From Methylophilaceae bacterium LSUCC0717 (GTDB lineage Bacteria > Pseudomonadota > Gammaproteobacteria > Burkholderiales > Methylophilaceae), in assembly GCA_024919195.1 (NCBI GenBank), contig CP103436.1, forward strand, positions 1,116,001-1,180,000: DNA of 64,000 nt. The letters are read 5' to 3'. A program made the position numbers and the translations under genes. Within the stretch, counting starts at the first letter, position 1. Every line of letters starts with the position of its first letter. Of the stretch, positions 1 to 9,510 are shown one piece after another. The notes beneath the pieces were generated by a model. The model saw only the letters and a list, made by a program, of their open reading frames with translations, did not search any database and was not told the DNA's origin.

Positions 1-19
1 TTATATTAAACAAATTATT

Positions 20-1087
20 TCACTGGTTTATTATTTTTTTTAGCTCGTCAACAAATAAATCCATTTGCTGATCAGTCCCTATTGTAATTCTTAAAAAATT
101 TTTCAATTTTTCAGGTTGATTAAAATATCTTACCAAAATACCCACATCTCTTAGTTGGGAGTAAATTGTATTTGCCGATAATGGCGATGGTGGTTGAGCA
201 AAAATAAAATTGCCACCAGATGGCAATACAGAAAATTGAAGATTTTCTAAAGCTTTAATAAAACGATTTCTTGTTTCAATAATTTTTTTACATGTCTCAT
301 TAAAATATTTGTCTTCCTGAAAAGAGGTGACGGATGCTTTTTGGGCAATTCTATCAAGTGGGTACGAATTAAAACTGTTTTTTATTCTTATTAATCCATC
401 AATTAAAGTTGTATCCCCAATTGCATAACCAACTCTTAATCCTGCCAGAGATCTGGATTTTGACATAGACCTAGTCACCACTAAATTTTTATATTTTTTC
501 ACCAAATTCACAGAAGAGTCCGTACCAAAATCAACATAAGCTTCATCTACCACAATAATGGATGATGGATTATCTTGCAGAAAATCTTCTATTTTTTTTC
601 CGGGAATTGGAATGCCTGTTGGTGCATTTGGATTGGGAAAGATGACTGCTGAATCATCGTGATAATACAAAGATAAATCTATTTCAAAATCATTATTTAA
701 TGGAATTTTTTGGTAACTAATGTCAAATAATTTGGCATATACCGGATAAAAGCTATAAGTGATATCAGGAAATAGTAAGTTCTTTTTATTTTTAAAAAAG
801 CCATAAAAGATAAAAGCCAAAATTTCATCAGAACCATTGCCAACAAATACATTCGATATATCAACATCATGGTATGTTGCAATTGTGCCTCTTAAAATAT
901 TGGACTCAGGATCTGGGTATAGATTTATTCGATCTGCTCCATGATTTTGGATCTCTTCGATAACTGTCGGTGCTGGTGGGTATGGATTTTCATTTGTATT
1001 TAATTTTAATCTTATCTCACCCTGGGGCTGCTCACCTGGGATATAAGGATCCAAATCTTTAACAAACAGGCTCCAGAATTTACTCAT
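20..1087 (-). CDS. hisC: Histidinol-phosphate aminotransferase
   Basis: PLP-dependent enzyme that converts imidazole-acetol phosphate and glutamate to histidinol phosphate in histidine synthesis. The 355-residue protein has the fold-type I aminotransferase motifs: NPNAPTG near 152-158, DEAYVDF at 181-187, and the PLP lysine K210 in the [12 protein letters not shown] segment. The ATG at 1087 was chosen because the 17 residues upstream lie inside hisD and do not look like the family N-terminus. The start overlaps the hisD stop by 8 bases, so translation is probably coupled. It is the last gene of a murA-hisG-hisD-hisC run. hisB would be the usual next gene, but only 19 bases remain. Confidence 0.95.
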   Translation of the reverse strand: MSKFWSLFVKDLDPYIPGEQPQGEIRLKLNTNENPYPPAPTVIEEIQNHGADRINLYPDPESNILRGTIATYHDVDISNVFVGNGSDEILAFIFYGFFKNKKNLLFPDITYSFYPVYAKLFDISYQKIPLNNDFEIDLSLYYHDDSAVIFPNPNAPTGIPIPGKKIEDFLQDNPSSIIVVDEAYVDFGTDSSVNLVKKYKNLVVTRSMSKSRSLAGLRVGYAIGDTTLIDGLIRIKNSFNSYPLDRIAQKASVTSFQEDKYFNETCKKIIETRNRFIKALENLQFSVLPSGGNFIFAQPPSPLSANTIYSQLRDVGILVRYFNQPEKLKNFLRITIGTDQQMDLFVDELKKIINQ

Positions 1088-2384
1088 CAGCCTTAACTCT
1101 GTAATCAGCTGATCTAGCATGAGCGAATAAGCCCTCACCCTCAGCCATCACTGAAGCAATTTTCCCAAGTCTTGTTGCCCCTCTCGCAGATAAATTTATG
1201 ATGCTAGATCTTTTTTGAAAATCATAGACACCCAATGGAGAAGAAAATCTTGCCGTTCTAGAGGTAGGTAATACATGATTCGGTCCAGCACAATAATCTC
1301 CAACAGACTCACATGTATTTACTCCCATAAAAATGGCGCCTGCATGATTAATATTTGTTAATAATGATTCAGGATCTTGAACAGATAATTCCAGGTGTTC
1401 TGGTGAAATGTAATTAGATACCTCGGCTGCTTCATCTAAATTATCAACCTGTATAAACAATCCCCTATTTTCTAATGAGGTGGAGATAATCTCTTTTCTT
1501 GGCATTGTATCTATCAGTTTATTAATACTGAGCATCACTTTTTCAAAGACACTATGGTCCGATGATATGAGGATTGCTTGAGCTAACTCGTCATGTTCGG
1601 CCTGAGAAAATAGATCCATCGCCAACCAGTCTGGGTTAGTCTTTCCATCGGTAATGACTAAAATTTCTGAAGGGCCAGCAATCATATCAATACCTACAGT
1701 TCCAAAAACTATTCTCTTAGCCTCTGCAACATAAGCGTTCCCTGGGCCAACGATTTTGTCAACTTGGGGAATTGTGTGCGTTCCATAAGCAAGTGCAGCA
1801 ACAGCTTGAGCGCCACCAATAGTGAATACTCGGTCCACATTGGCTACATATGCGGCTGCTAAAACTAATGCGTTTCTCTCACCATTGGGTGTTGGTACAA
1901 CCATGACAAGATTTTTTACACCTGCAACCTTTGCCGGAATTGCATTCATTAAAACTGAAGATGGATAAGATGCTTTTCCACCAGGGACATATAATCCAAC
2001 AGAATCCAAAGCTGTAATTTTCTGACCAAGAACGGTCCCATCCTCTTCTTTGTAGCTCCATGAGTCTTGCACTTGTTTTTCGTGATAATTTTTAATTCTT
2101 TGTGCAGATTCATTAAGCGCATTTTGTGTTGAAGTATCTAATGAATCATAAGCTTCTTTAAGAATACTGCTTGGGAGCTCTAGATCGCTTGGATTATCTA
2201 AATCCACTTTATCAAATTTTTTTGTAAACTCTAAAAGTGCTTGATCACCATTAGCTTTTACAGCTTGAACGATATCTTTTACCGTTTCTTGTATCTGGCT
2301 ATTATCTTCTTCATCAAAAGATAGAGCATTCTCCAAAGACTGATAAAAATTACTATCGGCTAGCTTTAAGGTTTTAATTTTCAT
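1080..2384 (-). CDS. hisD: Histidinol dehydrogenase
   Basis: Catalyses the last two steps of histidine synthesis, oxidising histidinol to histidine with two NAD+ and a zinc ion. At 434 residues it has normal family length. Recognisable elements are [19 protein letters not shown] near 130, [17 protein letters not shown] near 210, and the zinc and catalytic region [13 protein letters not shown] near 265. A second conserved segment, ISPEHLEL followed by [13 protein letters not shown], lies toward the C-terminus. The start overlaps the hisG stop in an ATGA junction and the stop overlaps the hisC start, which fits one polycistronic message. Confidence 0.97.
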   Translation of the reverse strand: MKIKTLKLADSNFYQSLENALSFDEEDNSQIQETVKDIVQAVKANGDQALLEFTKKFDKVDLDNPSDLELPSSILKEAYDSLDTSTQNALNESAQRIKNYHEKQVQDSWSYKEEDGTVLGQKITALDSVGLYVPGGKASYPSSVLMNAIPAKVAGVKNLVMVVPTPNGERNALVLAAAYVANVDRVFTIGGAQAVAALAYGTHTIPQVDKIVGPGNAYVAEAKRIVFGTVGIDMIAGPSEILVITDGKTNPDWLAMDLFSQAEHDELAQAILISSDHSVFEKVMLSINKLIDTMPRKEIISTSLENRGLFIQVDNLDEAAEVSNYISPEHLELSVQDPESLLTNINHAGAIFMGVNTCESVGDYCAGPNHVLPTSRTARFSSPLGVYDFQKRSSIINLSARGATRLGKIASVMAEGEGLFAHARSADYRVKADE

Positions 2385-3016
2385 TTGACGCTATTTTTAA
2401 TTACATTAATGATGGGTTGTATTTCATAATATTTTAACTTTAATGATGCTTTGTTAACGATAAGCTGGGATGAAATATCAGAAATTTTTTCATAATCAAC
2501 CAAATTATTTGCTTTTAGGGTCTGGCCTGAGCTAACTAAATCAACAATCAAATCACTCATTGAAACGAGAGGTGCTAACTCCATGGACCCGTAAAGTTTT
2601 ATAACGTCGATATGAATTCCCTTTTGAGCAAAAAATTCTTTAGTAATTTTTGTATATTTAGTTGCCACTTTTAATCTTGACTTTTGTTGCATCGCTTTTT
2701 GATAGTCATAACTCTTTGGTCCGGCAACCATCATTTTACATTTAGCAATTTTAAGATCACAAATTTGATAGAGATTAGCAGAATCAAACTCATCCAAAAC
2801 ATCTTTTCCGGCAATACCAATGTCTGCTCCACCACATTCCACATATGTTGGAACGTCGGATGCTCGAACAATTAATAATCGAATGTTCTTATTATTTGTA
2901 TTTAAGATTAATTTTCTGGATGTTTCCGGATTCTCTTTACACTCTATCCCGGCCCCTTGAAGGAGGGGAAGTGTCTCTTGAAATATTCTTCCTTTAGATA
3001 ATGCAATTGTTAACAT
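2381..3016 (-). CDS. hisG: ATP phosphoribosyltransferase, short (HisG-S) form
   Basis: First and feedback-controlled step of histidine synthesis, joining ATP to PRPP. The 211-residue length is that of the short form, which lacks the C-terminal regulatory domain and normally works with HisZ, a histidyl-tRNA synthetase-like partner. HisZ is not in this window. The N-terminus [11 protein letters not shown], the [20 protein letters not shown] segment near 53-72, and the [17 protein letters not shown] phosphate-binding region near 157 are typical. It starts immediately after the murA stop with no spacer and ends in an ATGA overlap with hisD. Confidence 0.95.
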   Translation of the reverse strand: MLTIALSKGRIFQETLPLLQGAGIECKENPETSRKLILNTNNKNIRLLIVRASDVPTYVECGGADIGIAGKDVLDEFDSANLYQICDLKIAKCKMMVAGPKSYDYQKAMQQKSRLKVATKYTKITKEFFAQKGIHIDVIKLYGSMELAPLVSMSDLIVDLVSSGQTLKANNLVDYEKISDISSQLIVNKASLKLKYYEIQPIINVIKNSVK

Positions 3017-4285
3017 TTAACTCAATCTTTCAACTTTAGCGCCAAGCTTATTTAATTTTTCCTCAATTCTCTCATAACCTCGGTCCAAGTGGTAGATCCG
3101 CTCAATAATTGTCTCCCCTTTGGCCGCTAAACCAGCAATCACAAGTGAGGCTGATGCTCTTAAGTCAGTCGCCATTACGTTAGCTCCTTCAATGGCTTGA
3201 ACACCCTTCACAAAAGAAGTGTTTCCTTTAACATCGATATTTGCTCCCATTCTTACCAGTTCTTGGACATGCATAAATCGATTTTCAAATATCGTTTCAG
3301 TAACTTCTGATGGACCATCCGCGAGAACATTGATTGCCATGAACTGAGCCTGCATGTCAGTTGGAAAAAGTGGATAAACGCCCGTTCTGATATTCACTGG
3401 ATGTATTGGCTGATTTTCTTTTTTAATCGTGATCTCTGTCGATCCCTCAATTACATTAGCACCCGTTTGTTTAATCTTTTCAATAATAGATTCCATTTTA
3501 CGAGGATCAACATTTTTTAATTTTACTTCTCCACCACTGACAACTGCAGCAGCCATATAAGTTCCCGCTTCAATTCGATCAAACATTACTTTATATTGGG
3601 ATCCATTCAATGCAGCGACGCCCTCAATCTCAATGACATCAGTTCCTAATCCTTTGATTTTGGCGCCCATGCTGATTAAAAGATTACCCAGATCTTCCAC
3701 CTCAGGTTCCCTTGCTGCGTTCTCAATAAATGTTTTACCTTCTGCCAAAGTTGCTGCCATCATTATATTTTCAGTGCCCGTTACACTGACTTGATCCATA
3801 AAGATTTTTGTACCAATAAGTTTTTTATTAGGCAGATGTTCTGTGCTCGCATCAATATATCCATTATGAATAGAAATATTAGCTCCCATTTTTTCTAACG
3901 CTTGTATATGCAAATCTACGGGACGGGCGCCAATTGAACAACCACCCGGCAAAGAGACATGAGCTTGGCCAAACCTTGACAACAGAGGACCCAAAACCAG
4001 AATAGACGCGCGCATGGTTTTAACTAAATCATACGGTGCCTCAGTTTTTGAAATATTGTTAGCTATTAATGATACATTTCCGTCAGAGTAATCAATACTG
4101 ATTCCCAAGAACTGTAATAATCTAATGGTTGTATCTATATCTTTTAGCTTTGGTACATTTGAAATATCAACCTGATTAGAAGTTAATATGGAAGCAATTA
4201 AAATGGGTAAGGCAGCATTTTTAGCCCCAGATATTTCTACCTCACCATAGAGTGGAAAGCCTCCCGTTATTTTTAACTTATCCAA
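3017..4285 (-). CDS. murA: UDP-N-acetylglucosamine 1-carboxyvinyltransferase
   Basis: First committed step of peptidoglycan synthesis in the cytoplasm, transferring enolpyruvate from PEP to UDP-GlcNAc. The 422-residue protein has the expected two-lobed length. Lys22 lies in SGAKNAALP, and Cys116 in [14 protein letters not shown] is the residue modified by fosfomycin in this family, so the sequence predicts the drug-sensitive form. The only plausible start is TTG at 4285, inside the grxD stop region with an 8-base overlap, because the next ATG would remove the whole first lobe. Its position after mla genes and ibaG matches the order in many proteobacteria, although grxD has come between. Confidence 0.96.
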   Translation of the reverse strand: MDKLKITGGFPLYGEVEISGAKNAALPILIASILTSNQVDISNVPKLKDIDTTIRLLQFLGISIDYSDGNVSLIANNISKTEAPYDLVKTMRASILVLGPLLSRFGQAHVSLPGGCSIGARPVDLHIQALEKMGANISIHNGYIDASTEHLPNKKLIGTKIFMDQVSVTGTENIMMAATLAEGKTFIENAAREPEVEDLGNLLISMGAKIKGLGTDVIEIEGVAALNGSQYKVMFDRIEAGTYMAAAVVSGGEVKLKNVDPRKMESIIEKIKQTGANVIEGSTEITIKKENQPIHPVNIRTGVYPLFPTDMQAQFMAINVLADGPSEVTETIFENRFMHVQELVRMGANIDVKGNTSFVKGVQAIEGANVMATDLRASASLVIAGLAAKGETIIERIYHLDRGYERIEEKLNKLGAKVERLS

Positions 4286-4589
4286 CTTGTTCCAACAGCT
4301 GTTTCAACTCACCAGATTCAAACATTTCTCTCATAATGTCCGCGCCGCCAATAAACTCGCCATTAACATAAAGTTGAGGTATGGTTGGCCAATTAGAGAA
4401 CACCTTGACGCCCTCCCTAATTTCATTATCCTCCAAGACATTATTGGTCGTATACTCCACACCAACATGATCAAGAATCTGACAAGCCATTCCTGAAAAA
4501 CCACACTGAGGAAACTTTCGATCCCCTTTCATAAACAACATGACTTTGTTTTCATCAATCATGCTTTTTATTTTTTCTTGAGCACTCAT
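4278..4589 (-). CDS. grxD: Monothiol glutaredoxin (Grx4 type)
   Basis: A 103-residue CGFS-type monothiol glutaredoxin. These proteins bind a glutathione-ligated [2Fe-2S] cluster as dimers or with BolA partners and pass clusters to target proteins. CGFS lies at residues 29-32, preceded by the conserved Lys21 in [11 protein letters not shown]. The [19 protein letters not shown] stretch contains the cis-proline and the glutathione-binding GG. A strong ribosome site (AAAGGAG) sits at the end of the preceding gene, ibaG, a BolA relative. Such adjacency suggests the two act together. Confidence 0.95.
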   Translation of the reverse strand: MSAQEKIKSMIDENKVMLFMKGDRKFPQCGFSGMACQILDHVGVEYTTNNVLEDNEIREGVKVFSNWPTIPQLYVNGEFIGGADIMREMFESGELKQLLEQVG

Positions 4590-4593
4590 TTAC

Positions 4594-4839
4594 TTATTCT
4601 CCTTTAATTTGATCCCATTCAGAAAGATCGTATAGTTTTAGTGATAACGCGTGTATCTTTTCGTTCATTAAATCTCCGAGAGATTGATATACCAACTGAT
4701 GTCTCTGGACCCGGTTTAAATTTAAAAACTCATTGCTAATTATTAGTGCTTCAAAATGAGCTCCATCATCACCCATAACATCTATATGGTGACAATCAAT
4801 ACCTTTTTCAATTATTTTTTTTATTTCATCTTTATGCAT
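4594..4839 (-). CDS. ibaG: BolA/IbaG-family iron-sulfur protein
   Basis: An 81-residue BolA-fold protein. The DGAHFEALIIS segment and the conserved RVQRHQLVYQSLGDLM helix with its histidine are family hallmarks. Length and genomic position between the mla genes and murA point to the IbaG (YrbA) branch rather than BolA itself. IbaG/BolA proteins form [2Fe-2S]-bridged complexes with CGFS glutaredoxins, and grxD lies four bases downstream. Translation starts at the ATG at 4839, with AAGAGGA upstream inside the end of the ABC permease gene. Confidence 0.9.
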   Translation of the reverse strand: MHKDEIKKIIEKGIDCHHIDVMGDDGAHFEALIISNEFLNLNRVQRHQLVYQSLGDLMNEKIHALSLKLYDLSEWDQIKGE

Positions 4840-4841
4840 GA

Positions 4842-5618
4842 CTATCCTCTTAATTTATATCCTGTTTTTAAAAGACGGATTGATAAACTGGCTAGCATGA
4901 TAAAAAAAGTAAGTACTATAGCCATACTTATATATGGTGAGATATCGGATTGGCCAAAAAACCCATACCGAAAACCATCGATCATATAGAAAAATGGATT
5001 AAATTTAGAAATGCTTTGCCATACTGGGGGTAGTGAATGAATCGAGTAAAAAACACCTGATAGAAACGATAATGGCATAATTACAAAATTCTGAAAGGCT
5101 GCCATTTGATCGAATCTGTCAGCCCAAATCCCAGCCAAAATACCGAATGTCCCAAGCAATGCCCCACCTAAAATTGAAAATGAAACAATAAACCATGGAT
5201 GCATTAGTGGTAAATCAATGTAAATTATCGCTAGTAAATAAATGGCAAGGCCAACAAATAATCCCCTAACGATTGAGGCTATCAAGAAGGCAATGAAAAA
5301 TTGAATGTAAGTTAATGGGGTTAATAAAATGAATACAATATTCCCCATTACTTTGGATTGAACCAAGCTTGAAGAACTATTTGCAAATGCATTTTGCAAT
5401 AATGACATCATAATTAAACCTGGAATCAAAAATGCACTGTATGGAACTCCTTCATATACCTCTGTCCTGCTATCTAGAACATGAGAAAAAATCAGCAAAT
5501 ATAAGATTCCAGTTATAACTGGTGCTGCGACCGTTTGAAAGACAACTCGCCAAAATCTCAACAACTCTTTTTTCAGAAGAGTCCATGTACCTTTTAATTG
5601 TATTTTCCAATTAATCAT
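4842..5618 (-). CDS. yadH: ABC-2 type transporter permease (YadH-like)
   Basis: Inner-membrane subunit of an ABC exporter, 258 residues with about six hydrophobic segments. The opening, the VFQTVAAPVITGILYLLIF segment near 27-45, PGLIMMSLLQNAFAN near 90, and SFLSGVFYSIHSLPPVWQ near 185 resemble E. coli YadH throughout. Substrate is unknown for this family. It overlaps the ATPase gene by 8 bases. These two genes stand between mlaB and ibaG, which are direct neighbours in many genomes, so the pair may have been inserted here. An association with outer-membrane lipid handling is only a guess from position. Confidence 0.85.
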   Translation of the reverse strand: MINWKIQLKGTWTLLKKELLRFWRVVFQTVAAPVITGILYLLIFSHVLDSRTEVYEGVPYSAFLIPGLIMMSLLQNAFANSSSSLVQSKVMGNIVFILLTPLTYIQFFIAFLIASIVRGLFVGLAIYLLAIIYIDLPLMHPWFIVSFSILGGALLGTFGILAGIWADRFDQMAAFQNFVIMPLSFLSGVFYSIHSLPPVWQSISKFNPFFYMIDGFRYGFFGQSDISPYISMAIVLTFFIMLASLSIRLLKTGYKLRG

Positions 5619-6522
5619 TTTTTGTAATTTGTAAAAACACTTTTTCTAAGTCAGGCTCTGTAGTTTGTATATCAAAAAAATTTACTTTATTTTTTTTCAA
5701 TAATGTAATTATGCTATTCAATTCATCTATTTTTTCTAATGTAATAGTGAGCATCTCATCCTCAATTAATACATCAAACCCTTTTAGGGTTTTTAAGATT
5801 TTTCCTTTATCTTTTTTATCAATTTTAATATTTAAATTTTTAGATGAATTATTTCTGATTAATTTTTTTGTATTATCTAGAGCAACTAATTTACCATGAT
5901 TGACCATTGCTATTCGTCCACATAAATTTTCTGCTTCCTCTAGATAATGGGTTGTTAATACAATGGTGTGACCCTGCGAATTCAATTCCTTCATAAATTC
6001 CCAAAGTCTTTGTCGCAATTCAACATCCACACCCGCAGTAGGTTCGTCTAAAACAATAATTGGAGGACGGTGAGCTAAAGCTTGAGCAATCAGGGCTCTT
6101 CTTTTCATTCCGCCTGACAACTTTCTCATATTTGTTGAAGCTTTGTCTTGAAGGTCTAATTTTTCTAGGACCTCATCAATCCAATCATAATTCTCTTTAC
6201 CTTTACCAAAATATCCGGCTTGAAATCTCAACATTTCACGAACATTAAAAAATGGGTCAAATACTAATTCTTGTGGGACTATGCCAAGAGAATGTCTGGA
6301 TTCTTGATACTGCTTCTCAACATCAAAACCCATTGCCTTTATTGTTCCAGATGTTGGCTTGACAATCCCTGCCAACATATTAATCAGAGTTGATTTACCA
6401 GCTCCATTTGGTCCAAGTAGCCCAAAAAATTCGCCTTGCTCGATTGACAAATTGATTCCCTTTACAGCTTCAAAAGAGCCATAGGTTTTTTTTATGTTTT
6501 TAAAAACAATTGCTTTTTTCAT
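5611..6522 (-). CDS. yadG: ABC transporter ATP-binding protein (YadG-like)
   Basis: ATPase partner of the ABC-2 permease, 303 residues. Walker A is GPNGAGKS at 37-44, the signature is LSGGMKRR, Walker B is IIVLDEPTAGVD, and the switch histidine is in TTHYLEEAE. A C-terminal domain of about 80 residues follows the nucleotide-binding domain and ends in TEPDLEKVFLQIT, a typical tail of DrrA/YadG-type exporters. The ATG at 6522 lies 15 bases after mlaB, in the same direction as the mla genes, so it may share their transcript. Confidence 0.88.
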   Translation of the reverse strand: MKKAIVFKNIKKTYGSFEAVKGINLSIEQGEFFGLLGPNGAGKSTLINMLAGIVKPTSGTIKAMGFDVEKQYQESRHSLGIVPQELVFDPFFNVREMLRFQAGYFGKGKENYDWIDEVLEKLDLQDKASTNMRKLSGGMKRRALIAQALAHRPPIIVLDEPTAGVDVELRQRLWEFMKELNSQGHTIVLTTHYLEEAENLCGRIAMVNHGKLVALDNTKKLIRNNSSKNLNIKIDKKDKGKILKTLKGFDVLIEDEMLTITLEKIDELNSIITLLKKNKVNFFDIQTTEPDLEKVFLQITKND

Positions 6523-6537
6523 TTTTATTGGTAAGAG

Positions 6538-6810
6538 TTACTTCAGATAATTCTCGACCCCATACAATGAGGCAAGATTCAGTAAATTTTTTGGTAATTT
6601 ATTAAGCATTACTGATTGATTTGATAAATTAGCTTTTCTCTTTATTTCAAAAATAAAACTTAATAGCGAAGTGTCGATATTTTTTAATTTTGAAAAATCT
6701 AAGGTAATCGGCTGGCTTATTGAAATTTTATTTAATTGATCAATATGCTGAGGAATCTCTGCGAAGGTATAATCGCCATTAAACACCCATTTGTTTTGAC
6801 TAATTTCCAT
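6538..6810 (-). CDS. mlaB: MlaB, STAS-domain subunit of the Mla phospholipid transporter
   Basis: A 90-residue STAS-domain protein. In the Mla system MlaB binds the cytoplasmic face of the MlaF ATPase and is needed for stability and activity of the MlaFEDB complex. The sequence has the STAS pattern of a strand, an acidic turn (SKLKNIDTSLLSFIFEI near 45-61) with Asp and Thr/Ser, and the C-terminal helix. Sequence similarity within STAS proteins is low, so the identification rests mainly on the fold pattern and the mlaFEDC genes upstream. It overlaps the mlaC stop in a TAATG junction. Confidence 0.85.
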   Translation of the reverse strand: MEISQNKWVFNGDYTFAEIPQHIDQLNKISISQPITLDFSKLKNIDTSLLSFIFEIKRKANLSNQSVMLNKLPKNLLNLASLYGVENYLK

Positions 6811-7409
6811 TAGTCTCCTTTGCTATTTTTTTCAGCTAGTTTTGTAATTAATGAATCAATTCCATTATTTTTTATTTCACTAGCAAATTGAGATCTATAG
6901 TTAGTGACCAAACTGACTCCTTCGATCACAATGTCAAATACTTTCCACTCATCATCCTTTTTTGCCAGGGTATAATCTACCGATATGGGTTGCGCTCCCT
7001 CTTGAATAATCTGTGTTTTGACCGTTGCTTGTTTATCAGTCGGTTCCATTCGCAGTGGTTTGAAATCAATTTCTTGGTCTTTATATTTTCCTAATGCTAC
7101 TGCATACGTTCTAAGCAACATGGTTTTAAATTCTGATTTAAATTGTTGTTGCTGATCTTCATTGATCTTTCTCCATGTTTTTCCAAGCACAAGCATAGAG
7201 ATGCGATCTAAATCAAAATTTGGTAGGATTTTTTCTTCAGCTAATTTATAAATCTTTTCTTTATCTTGTTGTATCGAGTCATCTGCCTTTAAAACCGCCA
7301 AAACATCATCCGCAGTTTTATGAACTAATTCTAAAGGGCCATCAGCTGCGATTAAAAAGGATGAAATTGAGACAAAAAAACCTAAAATTAATAATTTAAA
7401 CAACCTCAT
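6810..7409 (-). CDS. mlaC: MlaC, periplasmic phospholipid-binding protein
   Basis: Periplasmic shuttle that carries phospholipid between the outer-membrane MlaA complex and inner-membrane MlaFEDB. The 199-residue protein begins with a signal peptide (hydrophobic core LLILGFFVSISSFLIAA, likely cleavage after about residue 22). NFDLDRISMLVLGKTWRKI near 68-86, then FKTMLLRTYAVALGKY and DIVIEGVSLVTNYRSQF, are characteristic of the family (Pfam MlaC, formerly Ttg2D). It directly follows mlaD with no spacer. mlaA is not in this window. Confidence 0.94.
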   Translation of the reverse strand: MRLFKLLILGFFVSISSFLIAADGPLELVHKTADDVLAVLKADDSIQQDKEKIYKLAEEKILPNFDLDRISMLVLGKTWRKINEDQQQQFKSEFKTMLLRTYAVALGKYKDQEIDFKPLRMEPTDKQATVKTQIIQEGAQPISVDYTLAKKDDEWKVFDIVIEGVSLVTNYRSQFASEIKNNGIDSLITKLAEKNSKGD

Positions 7410-7874
7410 TTATTCTTCCTCCTTGGAAGCTTGATTATATAGAAACTGACTAATGAGCTTCTCTAGAACAACAGCGTCTTGAGTTTGGGTAATTTTGTCA
7501 TTGGCTTCTAGATTATCTGGATCACCGCCAGCTTCAAGGCCAATATACTGCTCACCCAAAAGTCCTGCTGTGTAAATATTAGCAAACGTATCTTTTGGAA
7601 AAACATATCTCTCATCAATACTCATGGTAACGATCGCCTCATAAATTTTTGTATCAAATACAATTGAATCAACTCGACCGACCACTACCCCAGCAGATTT
7701 AACTGGAGCTCGTGGTTTTAAGCCCCCAATGTTTTCAAAATTTGCTGTGACATAATATGTAGTCTTAATGTCATTAGATGTTAAGTTGCCAACTTTCATT
7801 GCCAGGCCCATTAAAGCAATTAATCCAAGTGCAACAAATATTCCAACCCATGCATCTAATTTAATTCTGTTCAT
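7410..7874 (-). CDS. mlaD: MlaD, MCE-domain subunit of the Mla transporter
   Basis: Inner-membrane-anchored periplasmic MCE protein that forms the hexameric ring of the MlaFEDB complex. The 154-residue protein has one N-terminal transmembrane helix (about 9-29) followed by an MCE domain beginning at YYVTANFENIGGLKPRAPVKSAGV. GLLGEQYIGLEAGGD near 104-118 is a typical late MCE motif. It is shorter than E. coli MlaD at the C-terminus and ends in a glutamate-rich tail. The start is 13 bases after the mlaE stop. Confidence 0.95.
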   Translation of the reverse strand: MNRIKLDAWVGIFVALGLIALMGLAMKVGNLTSNDIKTTYYVTANFENIGGLKPRAPVKSAGVVVGRVDSIVFDTKIYEAIVTMSIDERYVFPKDTFANIYTAGLLGEQYIGLEAGGDPDNLEANDKITQTQDAVVLEKLISQFLYNQASKEEE

Positions 7875-7887
7875 AAAATCTCCCTAC

Positions 7888-8667
7888 CTATACTGTTAGC
7901 ATAAATGAAGTTAACACAAAATCCAATCCAAGAACGGCCAATGATGATGTCACAACCGTTCTGGTTGTTGCACGACTCACGCCTTCAGCAGTGGGTGGTG
8001 CATCATAGCCCTCAAAAAGAGCAATGATGGTACATGCAATTCCAAAAACCACACTCTTAATAAATCCATTCACAATATCATAATTAAAGTCGACATTAGC
8101 TTGCATTTGTGACCAAAAAGCTCCCTCGTCCACGCCAATCAGCGGCACTGCAACAACATATCCTCCTAAAACACCGACCATCGAAAAAATTGAAGCAAGA
8201 AGTGGCATGGTTATAATGCCTGCCCAGAAACGAGGCGCCACAATTCTAGCAACAGGACTAACGGCCATCATTTCCATTGCCGATAATTGTTCGGTCGCTT
8301 TCATTAGTCCAATTTCTGCAGTAATGGCAGTTCCAGCCCGACCAGCAAATAATAGTGCTGTTACAACAGGGCCTAATTCTCTCACAAGCGCTAAGGCCAC
8401 TAGAACACCAATGGCTTCCGAAGATCCATATTTTTGTAATGTGTAATACCCTTGAAGGCCTAATACCATGCCAACAAAAAATGCGGACACAACAATAATG
8501 ACCAAGGATAAAACACCGGTGAAATAAATTTCTCTAATGGTGAGATTAAATCTTTTAAAACTATCTGATGAATAACTAATAATGCTAAAAAATAATCGTG
8601 TCGCTGCGCCCAAACGAGTTATTTTTGATCTAATGGCGCCACCAATTTTTTCAAAAAAACTTAACAT
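7888..8667 (-). CDS. mlaE: MlaE, permease subunit of the Mla transporter
   Basis: Integral membrane permease of the MlaFEDB complex, 259 residues with about five or six transmembrane segments. Family hallmarks are GVLVALALVRELGPVVTALL near 85-105, the GRAGTAITAEIGLMKATEQL segment that follows, and VNGFIKSVVFGIACTIIALF with GYDAPPTAEGV near 220. The start codon lies two bases after the mlaF stop, so the two are almost certainly co-translated. Orientation of transport in this system has been debated; the sequence does not settle it. Confidence 0.96.
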   Translation of the reverse strand: MLSFFEKIGGAIRSKITRLGAATRLFFSIISYSSDSFKRFNLTIREIYFTGVLSLVIIVVSAFFVGMVLGLQGYYTLQKYGSSEAIGVLVALALVRELGPVVTALLFAGRAGTAITAEIGLMKATEQLSAMEMMAVSPVARIVAPRFWAGIITMPLLASIFSMVGVLGGYVVAVPLIGVDEGAFWSQMQANVDFNYDIVNGFIKSVVFGIACTIIALFEGYDAPPTAEGVSRATTRTVVTSSLAVLGLDFVLTSFMLTV

Positions 8668-8668
8668 C

Positions 8669-9466
8669 TTATAGCCTTAAATCCTGTAAATAGTCATTAG
8701 CTTGATAATGGAATGGAACTGGACCATCTTTTTGCGAATGGACAAATTGTTTTACAAAGGGAAGTTGAGATTTTTTAAGATCACTTGGCGATCCTTCAGC
8801 GGCAACAATACCATCAGCAATAAAATAAATATAGTCGGCAAATGCAAAAGTCTCAGTGACATCATGTGTCACAATAATCGATGTTGCTCCCAAGGCATCA
8901 TTCAAAGTTCTAATTAAATCGCAGATAACGCCCATCGATATAGGATCAAGTCCAGCGAAAGGTTCATCGTACATGATGATGTCCGGGTCTAATGCCACAG
9001 CTCTGGCAAGGGCAACTCTTCTCGCCATACCTCCAGAAAGCTCTGTCGGCATCAATTGATTTGCTCCGCGAAGCCCAACCGCATTCAGCTTCATCAGAAC
9101 CAAATCTTTAATAATCTCTTCACTTAAGTTTGTATGCTCCCTAATCGGAAACGCCACATTTTCAAAAACACTTAGATCACTAAAAAGGGCTCCGTGTTGG
9201 AATAACATTCCCATTTTTCGTCTCAGCTCATAAATGCCCTTTCGACCTTGTTCATGAACTATTTGTCCATCCACTTCAACATGTCCTGATGTGGGTTTAA
9301 TTTGACCTCCAATTAACCTCAGTATTGTAGTTTTGCCACAACCACTTCCACCCATAATGGCAACTACTTTGCCACGATGGAAATTCATATTAATTTTTTT
9401 GTGAATTTGTCTTTCGGCATACCCGAAGGCTAGATCTTTAATTGAAACGATTAAATCCTTTTGCAT
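8669..9466 (-). CDS. mlaF: MlaF, ATPase subunit of the Mla transporter
   Basis: ATP-binding protein of the MlaFEDB phospholipid transporter, 265 residues. Walker A is GGSGCGKTT at 39-47, the signature is LSGGMARRVALARAV, Walker B is DIIMYDEPFAGLDPISMG, and the switch histidine is in SIIVTHDVTETF. The C-terminal extension after about residue 235 is expected for MlaF. It is the first gene of the mlaFEDCB run. The 44 bases before it hold no clear promoter, so expression may begin upstream in the cytochrome genes or in this short gap. Confidence 0.95.
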   Translation of the reverse strand: MQKDLIVSIKDLAFGYAERQIHKKINMNFHRGKVVAIMGGSGCGKTTILRLIGGQIKPTSGHVEVDGQIVHEQGRKGIYELRRKMGMLFQHGALFSDLSVFENVAFPIREHTNLSEEIIKDLVLMKLNAVGLRGANQLMPTELSGGMARRVALARAVALDPDIIMYDEPFAGLDPISMGVICDLIRTLNDALGATSIIVTHDVTETFAFADYIYFIADGIVAAEGSPSDLKKSQLPFVKQFVHSQKDGPVPFHYQANDYLQDLRL

Positions 9467-9510
9467 AGTAAGGATATTTTACATGATTTTAAAGTTGAAA
9501 ACTTATAAGC

